From the NCBI GenBank assembly GCA_947168065.1, contig CAMVKH010000001.1, positions 186,001 through 250,000 of the forward strand: 64,000 nucleotides of DNA, written 5' to 3'. Shown here in pieces: positions 18,351 to 28,748 of this stretch. The number at the start of each line of letters is the position of its first letter. Position 1 is the stretch's first letter. The DNA is from an uncultured Bacteroidales bacterium. Its GTDB lineage: Bacteria; Bacteroidota; Bacteroidia; Bacteroidales; UBA932. The position numbers and the translations under genes are program-made. The notes beneath the pieces were generated by a model. The model saw only the letters and a program-made list of their open reading frames with translations, was not told where the DNA came from and searched no databases.

Positions 18351-18872
18351 ATTCTAATTTGAAGTGCAACACACTTCAAAAGTCAAAAATAAATAATTGT
18401 TTGCAATATTCCAACGGTGTCCTGTAACCCAGTGACTTACGGGGCCTGTGGTTGAGTTTCCATTCGATCTCGGCAAGCATCTCATCCGTCAGCTCGCTGA
18501 AGTCCGTACCTTTCGGGATGTACTGGCCGTAGATGATGAACCTTCGCACGGTTCGTTTCCTCTCGTCGGTGAACTTCAGGTAGTGTCTCCTGGTCTTCAT
18601 CCTCCTTTCATATTTTTTCTGAGCCAGTTGCCATCGATACCGATGGTATCCTCTCATGTCGCAGTTCCTGCGAATCTCACGGCTCACCGTGCCTGTACTG
18701 ACTCCAATCACTTCCCCTATTTCCCTCAGGCTCATCGGTGTCTGCAGCAACGCCTCAATCGTATATCGCTGCTCCCTTGTCAAATGCTTATATCCCATCC
18801 TCTGTCGCTTTTCTGGTTATGACAGTAAAGTTATACTATCAGGCTTCAAAGCGTTGCACTTCAGAGTAGAAT
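18351..18872 (-). mobile_element. Internally deleted IS30-family element
   Basis: A 522-bp unit bounded by inverted repeats ATTCTAATTTGAAGTGCAAC (18351-18370) and the complement of 18853-18872, identical at 18 of 20 positions. It encloses a single 140-codon frame that joins the two ends of an IS30 transposase. No target duplication is obvious. A normal IS30 element is about 1-1.2 kb, so the middle has been lost. It could be mobilised only by a full-length relative. Confidence 0.75.
18376..18798 (-). pseudogene. IS30-family transposase with in-frame central deletion
   Basis: 140 aa, against roughly 320 or more for the family. Residues 1-75 are the N-terminal helix-turn-helix of IS30 transposases (GYKHLTREQRYTIEALL, then TGTVSREIRRN). 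From about residue 90 the sequence jumps to the extreme C-terminus of the integrase core (YIPKGTDFSELTDEMLAEIE, then LNHRPRKSLGYRTPLEY). The DDE catalytic region in between is missing, so it cannot transpose, yet the frame is open. A DNA-binding fragment could still occupy the inverted repeats as a repressor; that is speculation. Confidence 0.8.
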
Positions 18873-18927
18873 CCAGCTCAATATTTTCAATAATAAACGC
18901 CCTCCCTCTGCAACGAGGAAGCCTAAC

Positions 18928-19036
18928 GCGACGCAAACGTATCATCCATCTCGTTTGCGTCGCTGACAGAAAAGGGCGATTCCGAGCTGAAACCTGCGGG
19001 CGACGCAAACCAGGCGGCGCCTTCATCTGCGTCGCT
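18928..19036 (+). repeat. 109-bp double-hairpin repeat, complete copy 2 (upstream of the RAYT-like gene)
   Basis: Same four-box architecture as the copy at 16878, with the first box reading GCGACGCAAACG. It ends at 19036, 130 bp before the transposase start codon, and has the same orientation as the copy just downstream of that gene. A TAnnTTTG promoter-like box (TAACTTTG, 19078-19085) lies between the repeat and the gene. Confidence 0.8.
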
Positions 19037-19165
19037 GACAACCAAACGGCGCAATGCCGTTGCTTCTCGTTTTTTCGTAACTTTGCTTTGCATTTCGACT
19101 GTGGCGGAGATACGCGGCGGTAGAAAATGTGCGAACGGATTGTGTAACGAATAAATCGGAATGCG

Positions 19166-20125
19166 ATGCAAAAGCTCTATCACATCTCTCTGTCTTCTAC
19201 GGAAGACGAACTCCTGTTCAGAAGCGAATCCGACCTGGTTCGCGGTTTCAACTATCTGGCTGCGGCCATCCTCGAAATGGAGGCCCGGCTTCTGGCAGAC
19301 GGTATCCTGACCACACATCTTCACTGTCTGGCACTGACCGACAGTCCCAAAGAACTGATTACCCGGACACGCTATTCCCTGGCCCGCTTCTTCAATGCGA
19401 AGTACGCCCGCAAGGGAATGTGGGGCGAGCGGAATCCGTTCATACTGGAAGTCGACGGCTTTCATCATACGATTGCCGCCCTCAACTATGTCAACCGGCA
19501 GGCCCTGCACCATGGCCTTTCAGCTACGCCCTATGGCTATCGTCATTGTTCGGCAAATGCACTTTTCCGGAAACAGTTGGGGAAAGAACATGGTTTGCTG
19601 CTTCCTTCTGACCAGCGATACAGATACCTACCAAGCAGGGTTTCTCTGCCCGAACGATACCGGATGGACGATTCCGGCCTCCTTCTACGGGAAGACATTC
19701 TGGAAACCGCACACGTCGAATCCCTATACAGGACCCCGCGAAACTTCCTTTACCAGATGAACAAGATCGGTGACGAAAAGGGGCAGCAGGACCAGCGGGA
19801 AGAAAAATCTTCCAGCCCGATCATCACGCTGGAATTGATGGAAAAAGGCGTTCCTGAAAACGACATCAGTACCCTACTTCGCAACCAAAGCGGGAAACAC
19901 AATCCGAACAGGATTCTGGATCTGGAACTATGCTCGTTGATTGACACGACTTTCGTTCCGCAATTGTCAAAGAGCAAAGAGCATCTTTCCATCTACCAAA
20001 TCCCCTATGTCCGCCGTGTCGACCTATTCAATCATCTCCGGCAAAACCTCTGGCAGGACCAGAAGAAGTTCGCCACGGAAGATCAACTCAAGCGCTGCCT
20101 CGGTCTTGGCTACAAGCAGTCTTAG
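19166..20125 (+). CDS. REP-associated tyrosine transposase-like (Y1/HUH) protein
   Basis: 319 aa. The N-terminal 130 residues fit the Y1 transposase fold of IS200/RAYT proteins: the HUH metal-binding motif His51-Leu-His53 (THLHCLAL), a GERNPFI stretch near 87, and the candidate nucleophile Tyr108 in ALNYVNRQALHHGL, matching the YxxxNPxxxGL motif of RAYTs. The C-terminal half (about 140-319) has no family I recognise. No left or right IS ends are seen; instead complete 110-bp double-hairpin repeats lie 130 bp before and 40 bp after it. This is the typical setting of a RAYT with its REP elements, suggesting it nicks and spreads them. Confidence 0.75.
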   Translation: MQKLYHISLSSTEDELLFRSESDLVRGFNYLAAAILEMEARLLADGILTTHLHCLALTDSPKELITRTRYSLARFFNAKYARKGMWGERNPFILEVDGFHHTIAALNYVNRQALHHGLSATPYGYRHCSANALFRKQLGKEHGLLLPSDQRYRYLPSRVSLPERYRMDDSGLLLREDILETAHVESLYRTPRNFLYQMNKIGDEKGQQDQREEKSSSPIITLELMEKGVPENDISTLLRNQSGKHNPNRILDLELCSLIDTTFVPQLSKSKEHLSIYQIPYVRRVDLFNHLRQNLWQDQKKFATEDQLKRCLGLGYKQS

Positions 20126-20164
20126 CCAAACGTCATACACGGCATCTTCATCCCATTTTCCTTC

Positions 20165-20274
20165 AGCGACGCAGACGAATCATCCATCTCGTTTGCGTCG
20201 CTGACAGAAAAGGGCGATTCCGAGCCAAAACCCGCAGGCGACGCAAACCAAGCGGCATCCTCATCTGCGTCGCT
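20165..20274 (+). repeat. 110-bp double-hairpin repeat, complete copy 3 (downstream of the RAYT-like gene)
   Basis: Starts 40 bp after the transposase stop. First hairpin: AGCGACGCAGACGA (20165-20178) with TCGTTTGCGTCGCT (20189-20202), 10-base loop; second hairpin ends with CATCTGCGTCGCT at 20274. It differs from copy 1 at only a few positions. The remaining gap to creD is short and holds no gene. Confidence 0.8.
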
Positions 20275-20308
20275 GACGAATAACCGGGAATGCAGCATCT
20301 TGCGCTCG

Positions 20309-21541
20309 TTATTCCGGCTGGGTTTCTTCCTTTTTGTTGAGATTCCGGGTGAAGTACATGACGACGGCCAGGACGACGAAGAGGATCAGCGAACCGGAGA
20401 GGAGGGCGTAGGTCTCCATCTGGACCAGGACGTAGCTGACGATGTAGGCCAGGGCAACAAGCGCCACGAGCAAATAGGCGGTCTTGTCCTTGAGGATGCC
20501 CCGGAAGTATCCCAGAAGCGCGAGGGTCGTCATTGCCGCGGCCAGGGCGTAGGCGAGGCCGAAAGACATGAATTCGGAGAAGGAAAGCACCAGGGCATAG
20601 AACAGCACAAGCGAGAGTCCGATGACCAGGTACTGGATGATGCTGATTTCCCGCTTGCCCACAAGTTCCACGATGAGACCGGCGATGAAGACCAGCACGA
20701 TGATAAGGATGCCGTACTTCAGTGTGCGGGTCGCCTGCTGATACTGCGTGACCTTCTGGAGCAGGTCGACAAGGAAGACAGATTCCTCCGGTCCGCCCCG
20801 GTTGATCTGCGATACGACCCATTTGGCCGAGAATCCATCGTCACGGATTTCTCGTTCCGTGGGGAGGAAATCGCCCTTGAAGGACGGCGTCGGGCAGTCG
20901 CCGCGCACCGTCACTTCCGTGATCCCACCTACCGGCCTGAAGGACATGGATTCAGATCCTTTCAAGCGCAGGTTCATCTCAAAGGGGACGTTGGCTTCCT
21001 TCCCTTTCTCGCGAACCAGCTTCAATTCCCTGATCAGCACGGCGTTGTGACTGTCCGTGAAACGGTACGGTTCGCCCGCCACGGTAAAGACGGCTTCGCC
21101 TTCGATGCCGCGCAGGTCGGACAGTTCCATCTCCATCCGGACACGTGCATCCTGCGCCGCAAGATCTTCCGGAATCACAAAGTCACCAGAAAGCGCCAGA
21201 TCGGAGTGATACACCATCACATCGTAGATGGACCTGTGCAACAACTGCGTGGCGATGGCGGCGTCCACTTTCAGATGGTCGGGATAAACTTTACGGGTGG
21301 TTTTCCGGACTTGCGGTTTTCCGTCCGCATCCTTATCCGTGACCTCGTATTCAAAGACCAGACGCGGTCCCGAAACGGTCTGCGCCTGGCTCCATTCATT
21401 GGAAATAGCCTGTGCCGTCCAGTCCGCATTACGCTGCCGTTCGTCGATCAGCCCGGAGATCATCGCCAGCGGAATCAGCATGGCGAGTGCCAGCACACCC
21501 ACCAGCACGATTTTCAAAATCAGGGAATTGTTGGATTTCAT
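20309..21541 (-). CDS. creD: CreD-family inner membrane protein
   Basis: 410 aa from the ATG at 21541, followed by a basic start and the first membrane helix (about residues 8-30). A large periplasmic domain (about 35-280) precedes five or six membrane helices in the C-terminal third. The TRTLKYGILIIVLVFIAG and IIQYLVIGLSLVLFY stretches match CreD/colicin E2 tolerance proteins (PF06123). CreD contributes to envelope stability; its molecular activity is unknown. No CreBC-type two-component genes are nearby. A longer frame starting 11 codons upstream is less likely. Confidence 0.85.
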   Translation of the reverse strand: MKSNNSLILKIVLVGVLALAMLIPLAMISGLIDERQRNADWTAQAISNEWSQAQTVSGPRLVFEYEVTDKDADGKPQVRKTTRKVYPDHLKVDAAIATQLLHRSIYDVMVYHSDLALSGDFVIPEDLAAQDARVRMEMELSDLRGIEGEAVFTVAGEPYRFTDSHNAVLIRELKLVREKGKEANVPFEMNLRLKGSESMSFRPVGGITEVTVRGDCPTPSFKGDFLPTEREIRDDGFSAKWVVSQINRGGPEESVFLVDLLQKVTQYQQATRTLKYGILIIVLVFIAGLIVELVGKREISIIQYLVIGLSLVLFYALVLSFSEFMSFGLAYALAAAMTTLALLGYFRGILKDKTAYLLVALVALAYIVSYVLVQMETYALLSGSLILFVVLAVVMYFTRNLNKKEETQPE

Positions 21542-21658
21542 AATAAGAGGGAATAATGTATCCCGCCGCTGCAAGAATCAGACCATGCAACCGCACGGAG
21601 AAAGGCTCCTCTCATTTATATTTTTTCGCGCATGTATGGCATTCTTATTATGATTTGT

Positions 21659-21666
21659 TATCTTTG
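21659..21666 (+). promoter_or_regulatory. -7 promoter element of glnA
   Basis: TATCTTTG fits the Bacteroidota -7 consensus TAnnTTTG. Transcription would start near 21673, which favours the ATG at 21688 over one at 21676. No good -33 TTTG was found at the usual distance. Confidence 0.55.
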
Positions 21667-21687
21667 ATGCTTTAAATGATATCAACC

Positions 21688-23190
21688 ATGAGCACTTTCT
21701 GCGACTATAACATCAATCCACTGGTGCAGGCCATCGGCAAGGAGCCGGCGGCTTTCACGAAAAAAGACCTGACCGACTACATCGTCAACCACGAAGTCCG
21801 CATCGTCAATTTCCGCTACGTGGCGGCCGACGGGCGGCTCAAGACCCTGAACTTCCCGGTCACCAACCGCCAGTACCTCGACACGATCCTCTCCTACGGC
21901 GAACGGGTGGATGGCTCCAGCCTCTTCCCCTATATCGCCGCCGACAGCAGCGACCTCTACGTGATCCCGCGCTTCAGCACGGCCTATCTCGATCCGTTCC
22001 AGGAGATTCCGACCATCGGTTTCCTCTGCAGCTATTTCACCAAGGACGGCGAACCGCTCGAAAGCGCGCCGGAGTTCACGCTCCGCAAGGCGCACAAAGC
22101 CTTCCAGGAGCGCACCGGCTACACCTTCGAAGCCATGGGCGAGCTGGAATTCTACATCGTGGCCGACGATGACGAGCGTTTCCCGGCAGAAGACCAGCAC
22201 GGCTACCACGAGTCCACGCCTTTCGCCAAGTTCGAAGCCTTCCGTGCCGAAGCTATCCGCTGCATCGCGCAGGTAGGCGGCCAGATCAAATACGGCCACT
22301 GCGAGGTGGGCAACTTCACCCTCGACGGCAAGATCTACGAGCAGAACGAGATCGAGTTCCTGGTCAACCCCGTCGAATCGGCCGCCGACCAGCTGATGAT
22401 GGCCAAGTGGATCCTCCGCTCGCTGGCCTACGAATACGGCCTCGACATCACTTTCGCCCCGAAGATCACCACCGGCAAGGCAGGCAGCGGCCTGCACTTC
22501 CACACCCGGATGATGAAGGGCGACCGCTCGGTGATGATCAAGGACGGCTCCCTGTCGGACGACGCCCGCCGCGCCATCGCCGGCTATATGAAGTTCGCCT
22601 CGTCACTGACGGCCTTCGGCAACACCAACCCTACCTCCTACTTCCGCCTCGTGCCGCACCAGGAGGCGCCGACCAGCGTCTGCTGGGGCGACCGCAACCG
22701 CTCGGTGCTCGTTCGCGTACCGCTGGGCTGGAGCGTCGGCCACAGTATGTGCGCCCTGGCCAATCCGCTGGAAGATCCCGCCGACTTCGTCGTCCCTGAC
22801 AAGCAGACCGTGGAAATGCGCTCCGGCGACGGCAGCGCCGACATCTACAACATGCTCGCCGGCCTGGTGACCGCCGCCCGCACCGGATTCGAAATGCCCG
22901 ACGCCCTGGAAGTTGCTGAAAGCACCTACGTGGACGTCAACATCCACGACAAGAAAAACGAAGCGCTCCTCAAATCGCTCGAGCAGCTCCCCGCCTCCTG
23001 CCACGAATCCGCGCTCTGCCTCGAGAAAAACCGCGCCCTCTACGAGAAGGACGGCATCTTCTCCCCCAGCCTGATCGACGGCACCATCGCCAAACTGAAA
23101 GCCTACAAAGACCAGCGCATCCGCCACGAAGCCACCAACGACCCCAAGAAGATGGCCGAACTGGTCCGGAAATACTATTACTGCGGATAG
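21688..23190 (+). CDS. glnA: Glutamine synthetase
   Basis: 500 aa from the ATG at 21688. The N-terminal beta-grasp region is followed by the catalytic domain, with GELEFYIV near 150, the EQNEIEF metal-ligand stretch near 223, GSGLHFHTRM near 269 and a NRSVLVRVP arginine/ATP region near 340. It condenses glutamate and ammonia into glutamine. The length is near that of GSI, and there is no regulatory adenylylation loop that I can identify. It stands alone with its own promoter, opposite creD. Confidence 0.88.
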   Translation: MSTFCDYNINPLVQAIGKEPAAFTKKDLTDYIVNHEVRIVNFRYVAADGRLKTLNFPVTNRQYLDTILSYGERVDGSSLFPYIAADSSDLYVIPRFSTAYLDPFQEIPTIGFLCSYFTKDGEPLESAPEFTLRKAHKAFQERTGYTFEAMGELEFYIVADDDERFPAEDQHGYHESTPFAKFEAFRAEAIRCIAQVGGQIKYGHCEVGNFTLDGKIYEQNEIEFLVNPVESAADQLMMAKWILRSLAYEYGLDITFAPKITTGKAGSGLHFHTRMMKGDRSVMIKDGSLSDDARRAIAGYMKFASSLTAFGNTNPTSYFRLVPHQEAPTSVCWGDRNRSVLVRVPLGWSVGHSMCALANPLEDPADFVVPDKQTVEMRSGDGSADIYNMLAGLVTAARTGFEMPDALEVAESTYVDVNIHDKKNEALLKSLEQLPASCHESALCLEKNRALYEKDGIFSPSLIDGTIAKLKAYKDQRIRHEATNDPKKMAELVRKYYYCG

Positions 23191-23302
23191 CCACTTGTCT
23201 GCCACCCCTCAACACGATAAACCTTTTCCACCAATTTGCTCTCTTCCTTGGTTTTCGCGTTTCTATGCCACACCTCTATACGAGCCGCATAGTAATCCTC
23301 AA

Positions 23303-23354
23303 AATCGTTTTCACAACTGGTGAAGCTCTGTTTCTTCACGAGTTGTGAAAACGA
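23303..23354. repeat. 21-bp inverted repeat between glnA and the BACON gene
   Basis: Arms at 23303-23323 (beginning ATCGTTTTCACAACT) and 23334-23354 are complementary at 20 of 21 positions around a 10-base loop. There is no T-run, so it is not an ordinary terminator. The 229-bp gap between glnA and the BACON gene contains no other recognised feature apart from a start-less open frame on the minus strand. Confidence 0.55.
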
Positions 23355-23419
23355 TGAAGTAGAATCGACAGCTATTTTGCCGCTTGATAAGAGCTCATCT
23401 TCTGAAAGAGGAACTATAT

Positions 23420-24091
23420 TTATTTCTGTCGGCCAGCCTGATGGATTACGAAGGTGTCGAAGACTGTGGTGCGCTGCTTGTCGGTCAGTTGGAGCGTGAA
23501 TGTCCGTGATTCGGAAGAGGTATTGGAAGGAATTTCTGCCGCGACAGTGCCAGAATAGACTTCCTGTTCTTTATTGGAATCTTCACGGATACTGATCTGA
23601 ACGGAATCAGACTGTTCGGACGGGGCGACCCCCACCCTGTAATCAAGCGTGTTGAAAGAAAAAGGGACTGAAACGGCTCCACCATAGTAAGGAACTGTTT
23701 CCGATTCTTCGAACATAAACACCGCCATCGGTTCCCGGGGTTCCTGGACTACTTGTATGAAAGACAATCGGGTTTCTTCTCCATTTCCATATTCTATCTC
23801 GATGACACCCAGTTTTTTGTAGTTCATGACATTTTTCCAAGCGGAGAGACGGATGATGCCGTCGGCTTGTCCGCAGTCAGGAGAAAGCGAAAAGAAACCG
23901 GAGTCGGTCTTCATTTGCGCTGTGGCTTTCCACGTGCAATTGGATTTTACTTGAATGGTAAAACTGCCACCATCCTTATCGATGAGAACAGGCCCCTCAA
24001 CGTCGGTCATCAACTGCGGTTCCGGCGTTACCGGGTTACAGGCGCAGGCAAGAAAAGCAAGACTGAGCAGGAGAAAAAGATACTGTTTCAT
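23420..24091 (-). CDS. BACON-domain lipoprotein, paralogue 1
   Basis: 223 aa. Lipobox ending at Cys18 (LAFLACAC). Residues 28-118 look like a BACON beta-sandwich (GGSFTIQVKSNCTWKA near 41-56, IEIEYGNGEETRLSFIQVVQE near 96), a domain that in Bacteroidota often binds mucin or glycans or acts as a spacer. The rest is a second beta-rich region. It is a close paralogue of the product of 29014-29688; both end in VIHQAGRQK. The upstream region is also conserved between the copies. It follows the ECF sigma gene (146-bp gap). Confidence 0.75.
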   Translation of the reverse strand: MKQYLFLLLSLAFLACACNPVTPEPQLMTDVEGPVLIDKDGGSFTIQVKSNCTWKATAQMKTDSGFFSLSPDCGQADGIIRLSAWKNVMNYKKLGVIEIEYGNGEETRLSFIQVVQEPREPMAVFMFEESETVPYYGGAVSVPFSFNTLDYRVGVAPSEQSDSVQISIREDSNKEQEVYSGTVAAEIPSNTSSESRTFTLQLTDKQRTTVFDTFVIHQAGRQK

Positions 24092-24118
24092 ATATCAATC
24101 CGTTGATGTGTTTCTATT

Positions 24119-24146
24119 AAGATGCAACAAGGAGGGAAAACGTTGA
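24119..24146 (-). promoter_or_regulatory. Candidate ECF sigma promoter of BACON paralogue 1
   Basis: On the minus strand TCAAC, 16 bases, then GCATCTT. The same pattern with identical spacing lies before BACON paralogue 2 (28933) and at 41341, where it reads GCAAC-N16-GCATCTA. The C-rich spacer (CCC-CC) is conserved too. It sits about 30 bp before the start codon. Confidence 0.6.
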
Positions 24147-24237
24147 GTCAGTATTTCTATTTATTAAGACGGGAAATAGAAGACAAGTGACTATTCTCAA
24201 TTATGGTTTTTTTACGATGACGGTCAATCGTGACTAC

Positions 24238-24744
24238 TTACCAAAGGAATATTTTGAAGAATATCTGGTCGGCGCCGTCTCGGAGGGTTTGCATGGCTTT
24301 GGTCAGCTGGTTGTGGACGGTGCTTTCGGAGATCCCCATCTTTCGGGCGATTTCTGCGTGGGAGAGTCCGTCGCGCTTACTCATGAGCAGGATCTGGCGT
24401 CTTTTCTCGGGCAGGCTGTCGATGGCCGTCCAGAGGCGTGCCCAGACGAAGGAGCGATCGACGGTCTCTTCATCGGGGACGTCTTCCTTCAGATGCTCCA
24501 GGTCGATGGTGGCTTCCTGTCCGCCTTTCCGGAGCGCGTCAATGCAGCGGTTGTGGACGATCCGGTAGAGGTAGGGTTTCGGTAACTCCGGCTGCTTCCC
24601 GCTTTCCGTCTTCTCCCAATATGTGACGAAAGCGCCCTGGACGATGTCCTCAACTGCGTCAGCATCATGTAGATACCGTGCCGCATACAAGCACAGCGGC
24701 CTGTAATACATCCGGAACAGATTGTCTATTTCTTGCTTTCCCAT
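24238..24744 (-). CDS. ECF RNA polymerase sigma factor
   Basis: 168 aa from the ATG at 24744. Region 2 covers about residues 8-75 (LFRMYYRPLCLYAARYL, AVEDIVQGAFVTYW) and region 4 about 110-160 (LPEKRRQILLMSKRDGLSHA, then MGISESTVHNQLTKAM). It fits the Bacteroidota FecI-like ECF class that works with FecR anti-sigma factors and TonB-dependent receptors. No FecR gene is adjacent; the nearest FecR-like gene is at 30294 on the other strand. The next gene downstream is BACON paralogue 1, which has its own ECF-like promoter. Confidence 0.9.
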   Translation of the reverse strand: MGKQEIDNLFRMYYRPLCLYAARYLHDADAVEDIVQGAFVTYWEKTESGKQPELPKPYLYRIVHNRCIDALRKGGQEATIDLEHLKEDVPDEETVDRSFVWARLWTAIDSLPEKRRQILLMSKRDGLSHAEIARKMGISESTVHNQLTKAMQTLRDGADQIFFKIFLW

Positions 24745-24759
24745 CACGCCAAAGATGCA

Positions 24760-24767
24760 CAAAGATA
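24760..24767 (-). promoter_or_regulatory. -7 promoter element of the ECF sigma gene
   Basis: TATCTTTG on the minus strand matches TAnnTTTG and ends 15 bases before the ATG at 24744, leaving a leader of about 10 nt. This supports that ATG and excludes the upstream non-ATG start. Confidence 0.55.
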
Positions 24768-24849
24768 GCGAAATGTTGCGTCACTCCATGCAAGCTTCTT
24801 CCCGAAGCCTGTGCGTGCCACACGCCGCCGGCGTCATACCGCGCAGCAG

Positions 24850-27063
<2,214 letters not shown>

Positions 27064-27126
27064 AGCACTAAATTACAAAAAAATCCGGAAATTCCAGCGA
27101 TTCGGAACAATTTTTTGAACTTTTGT

Positions 27127-27134
27127 TATCTTTG
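27127..27134 (+). promoter_or_regulatory. -7 promoter element of the FKBP gene
   Basis: TATCTTTG (TAnnTTTG type) 33 bases before the ATG, in the 103-bp gap between the divergent recQ and FKBP genes. A -33 element at normal spacing was not found. Confidence 0.5.
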
Positions 27135-27166
27135 CAGCCCGTATTGAGAATAATTATTCCAACGAT

Positions 27167-27895
27167 ATGAAAAAGTTTATTGCTATCGCAGTTCTCTGCG
27201 CATCCGTCGCAATGATGTTCTCTTCTTGCGACAAGAAGACGTCCGCCGGCTCCCAGCCGGCCGGCATCTCGAAATCCGACATCGACTCGGTCAGCTACAT
27301 GATCGGCTATTCCACCGGCATGCAGATCAAACAGAACAACATGGGCCCCCTGAGCGCCAACAACATCATCAAGGGCATCCAGGACGCCTGCAAGGGTGTC
27401 GAGGTCGACTACGCCACGTTCCAGAACGTGCTGAACGGCTTCATGGAAAAACGCATGGAGTCGATCGCCGACGACAACAAGGCCCGGAGCGAAAAGATGC
27501 TTGCTGACAATGCCAAGAAAGAAGGTGTGGTTACCACCGAATCCGGCCTGCAGTACAAGATCGTCCGCGAAGGTGCCGGCGTCAAACCGAGCGAGCGCGA
27601 CACGGTTGAAGTCAACTATGAGGGCAAGAACCTCGCGGGTGTCGTCTTCGACTCTTCCTACGATCGTGGCGTCACGGCCAAGTTCCCGCTCAACGGCGTG
27701 ATCAAAGGCTGGACCGAAGGTATGCAGTACATCGGCGAAGGCGGTGAGATCCAGCTCTGGATCCCGGCCGAACTGGCTTACGGCGACCGCAACGTCGGTT
27801 CCGACATCGGCCCGAACGAAGCCCTCACCTTCAAGGTGGAACTCATCTCGGTCCGCCCGTTCGTCGAGCAGCCCGCCGAAGAAGTGAAGAAGTAA
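27167..27895 (+). CDS. FKBP-type peptidyl-prolyl cis-trans isomerase, lipoprotein
   Basis: 242 aa. Lipobox ending at Cys24 (MMFSSC). An N-terminal dimerisation domain (about 35-130, SYMIGYSTGMQIKQN) is followed by the FKBP fold (about 140-235: DTVEVNYEGKNLAGVVFDSS, ELAYGDRNVGSDIGPNEALTF). The arrangement is that of FkpA/Mip proteins, which help fold outer-membrane and periplasmic proteins. It is monocistronic with its own -7 element and a strong terminator. Confidence 0.92.
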   Translation: MKKFIAIAVLCASVAMMFSSCDKKTSAGSQPAGISKSDIDSVSYMIGYSTGMQIKQNNMGPLSANNIIKGIQDACKGVEVDYATFQNVLNGFMEKRMESIADDNKARSEKMLADNAKKEGVVTTESGLQYKIVREGAGVKPSERDTVEVNYEGKNLAGVVFDSSYDRGVTAKFPLNGVIKGWTEGMQYIGEGGEIQLWIPAELAYGDRNVGSDIGPNEALTFKVELISVRPFVEQPAEEVKK

Positions 27896-27940
27896 CAGAC
27901 CCGATACCATAGCTCCCGGTAACCCCGGGAGCACAAGAAC

Positions 27941-27975
27941 AAGGCCCACCAGGTATACCCGGTGGGCCTTTTTTG
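27941..27975 (+). terminator. Rho-independent terminator of the FKBP gene
   Basis: AAGGCCCACC and GGTGGGCCTT form a perfect 10-bp stem with a short loop, followed by TTTTT. On the opposite strand the flank is also T-rich, so it may serve the converging toxin-antitoxin operon as well. Confidence 0.85.
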
Positions 27976-27988
27976 GGGACGATGCTGC

Positions 27989-28402
27989 CTATTCAACTGT
28001 ATCAGACGACCACGATTCTATCCTGATATTCTCCAGCCGACTCATGTGCTTCGTGTTGTCGGATATCAGTGTCAGGTCGTTCTCAATTGCCGTACAGCCG
28101 ATAAGGAGATCGATATCTTCTATGAGCAGGCCGAGTTTGCGGAGACGGCATTTCTGGCGAGCCGCCTCCATATAGGCGGGAGAAGAAGGAAGTGTACAGA
28201 TAGCCTTTGACAGATTGCTGATCATTTGAAGGTTAGCCTCACGTTGTTCACTGTTGAAAGCGCCATACAGCAGTTCGAAGACTGTCATATCCGCAATCGC
28301 GCATCGATAAAGTCCTACTGCCATCAATCGTTTCGACGGCATGCTCTCCTTGTCTCGAATGATATCAACAATCGTATTTGTATCAAGCAGGTATTTAATC
28401 AT
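27989..28402 (-). CDS. vapC: PIN-domain toxin (VapC-like)
   Basis: 137 aa, a single PIN domain. Acidic residues expected for Mg2+-dependent RNA cleavage are visible: Asp7 in LLDTNTIVDII, Glu43 in TVFELLYGA, and an Asp in IEDIDLLIGC near 98, with a further acidic stretch at LISDNTKH. VapC toxins cut tRNA or rRNA when free of antitoxin. Its first codons overlap the last codons of the antitoxin gene by 4 bp, the usual coupling in such pairs. Confidence 0.85.
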   Translation of the reverse strand: MIKYLLDTNTIVDIIRDKESMPSKRLMAVGLYRCAIADMTVFELLYGAFNSEQREANLQMISNLSKAICTLPSSPAYMEAARQKCRLRKLGLLIEDIDLLIGCTAIENDLTLISDNTKHMSRLENIRIESWSSDTVE

Positions 28403-28698
28403 AATTCTACGGGAGATGAGATGGACTTGTTGCTTTGGATAACGGATTTCAGGTCTTCGTCGCTCTCTGAACCGATCCAGGCTCCGCCAAACCGGTCCAA
28501 AAAAGCCTGGGTTTCTCTCTTGTGGTTTTCCATTTCCTCTTGCGTTTCAATGTCTTTTGTCGCCAAAGCCAATGTGGCGCAGACATAATCGTTGACACTG
28601 GTCCCTGCCGTTTTAGCAGCGATTTTCACTTTTTCGATCAATGACAATGGAAGGCGGAACCCCGCCAGTTTTCTGGCCTCCTTAATACCCGTTAACAT
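28399..28698 (-). CDS. Ribbon-helix-helix antitoxin of the PIN toxin
   Basis: 99 aa. Residues 10-50 fit a ribbon-helix-helix DNA-binding unit (AGFRLPLSLIEKVKIAAKTA, then GTSVNDYVCATLALA). The acidic, Ser-rich C-terminus would wrap the toxin. It is the first gene of the pair and lies behind a very good Bacteroidota promoter with two GTTAAC sites, as expected for a module that represses itself. Confidence 0.8.
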   Translation of the reverse strand: MLTGIKEARKLAGFRLPLSLIEKVKIAAKTAGTSVNDYVCATLALATKDIETQEEMENHKRETQAFLDRFGGAWIGSESDEDLKSVIQSNKSISSPVEL

Positions 28699-28748
28699 AA
28701 TTGCTAGCGTTTTTCACAAAAATACGTTAACTTCATTGAAAAACCAAA
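28690..28748 (-). promoter_or_regulatory. Promoter and candidate operators of the toxin-antitoxin pair
   Basis: On the minus strand TTTG (28745-28748), 20 bases, TATTTTTG (28717-28724): a full match to TTTG-N19-21-TAnnTTTG. Two CGTTAAC copies, 28690-28696 over the start codon and 28725-28731 next to the -7 box, are 35 bp apart and contain the palindrome GTTAAC. They are likely antitoxin-binding sites. Confidence 0.65.

Noticed and set aside
18330-18380. Target-site duplication of the IS30 remnant
   Set aside because: Bases next to the two inverted repeats do not match convincingly over 2-3 positions, too few to judge.
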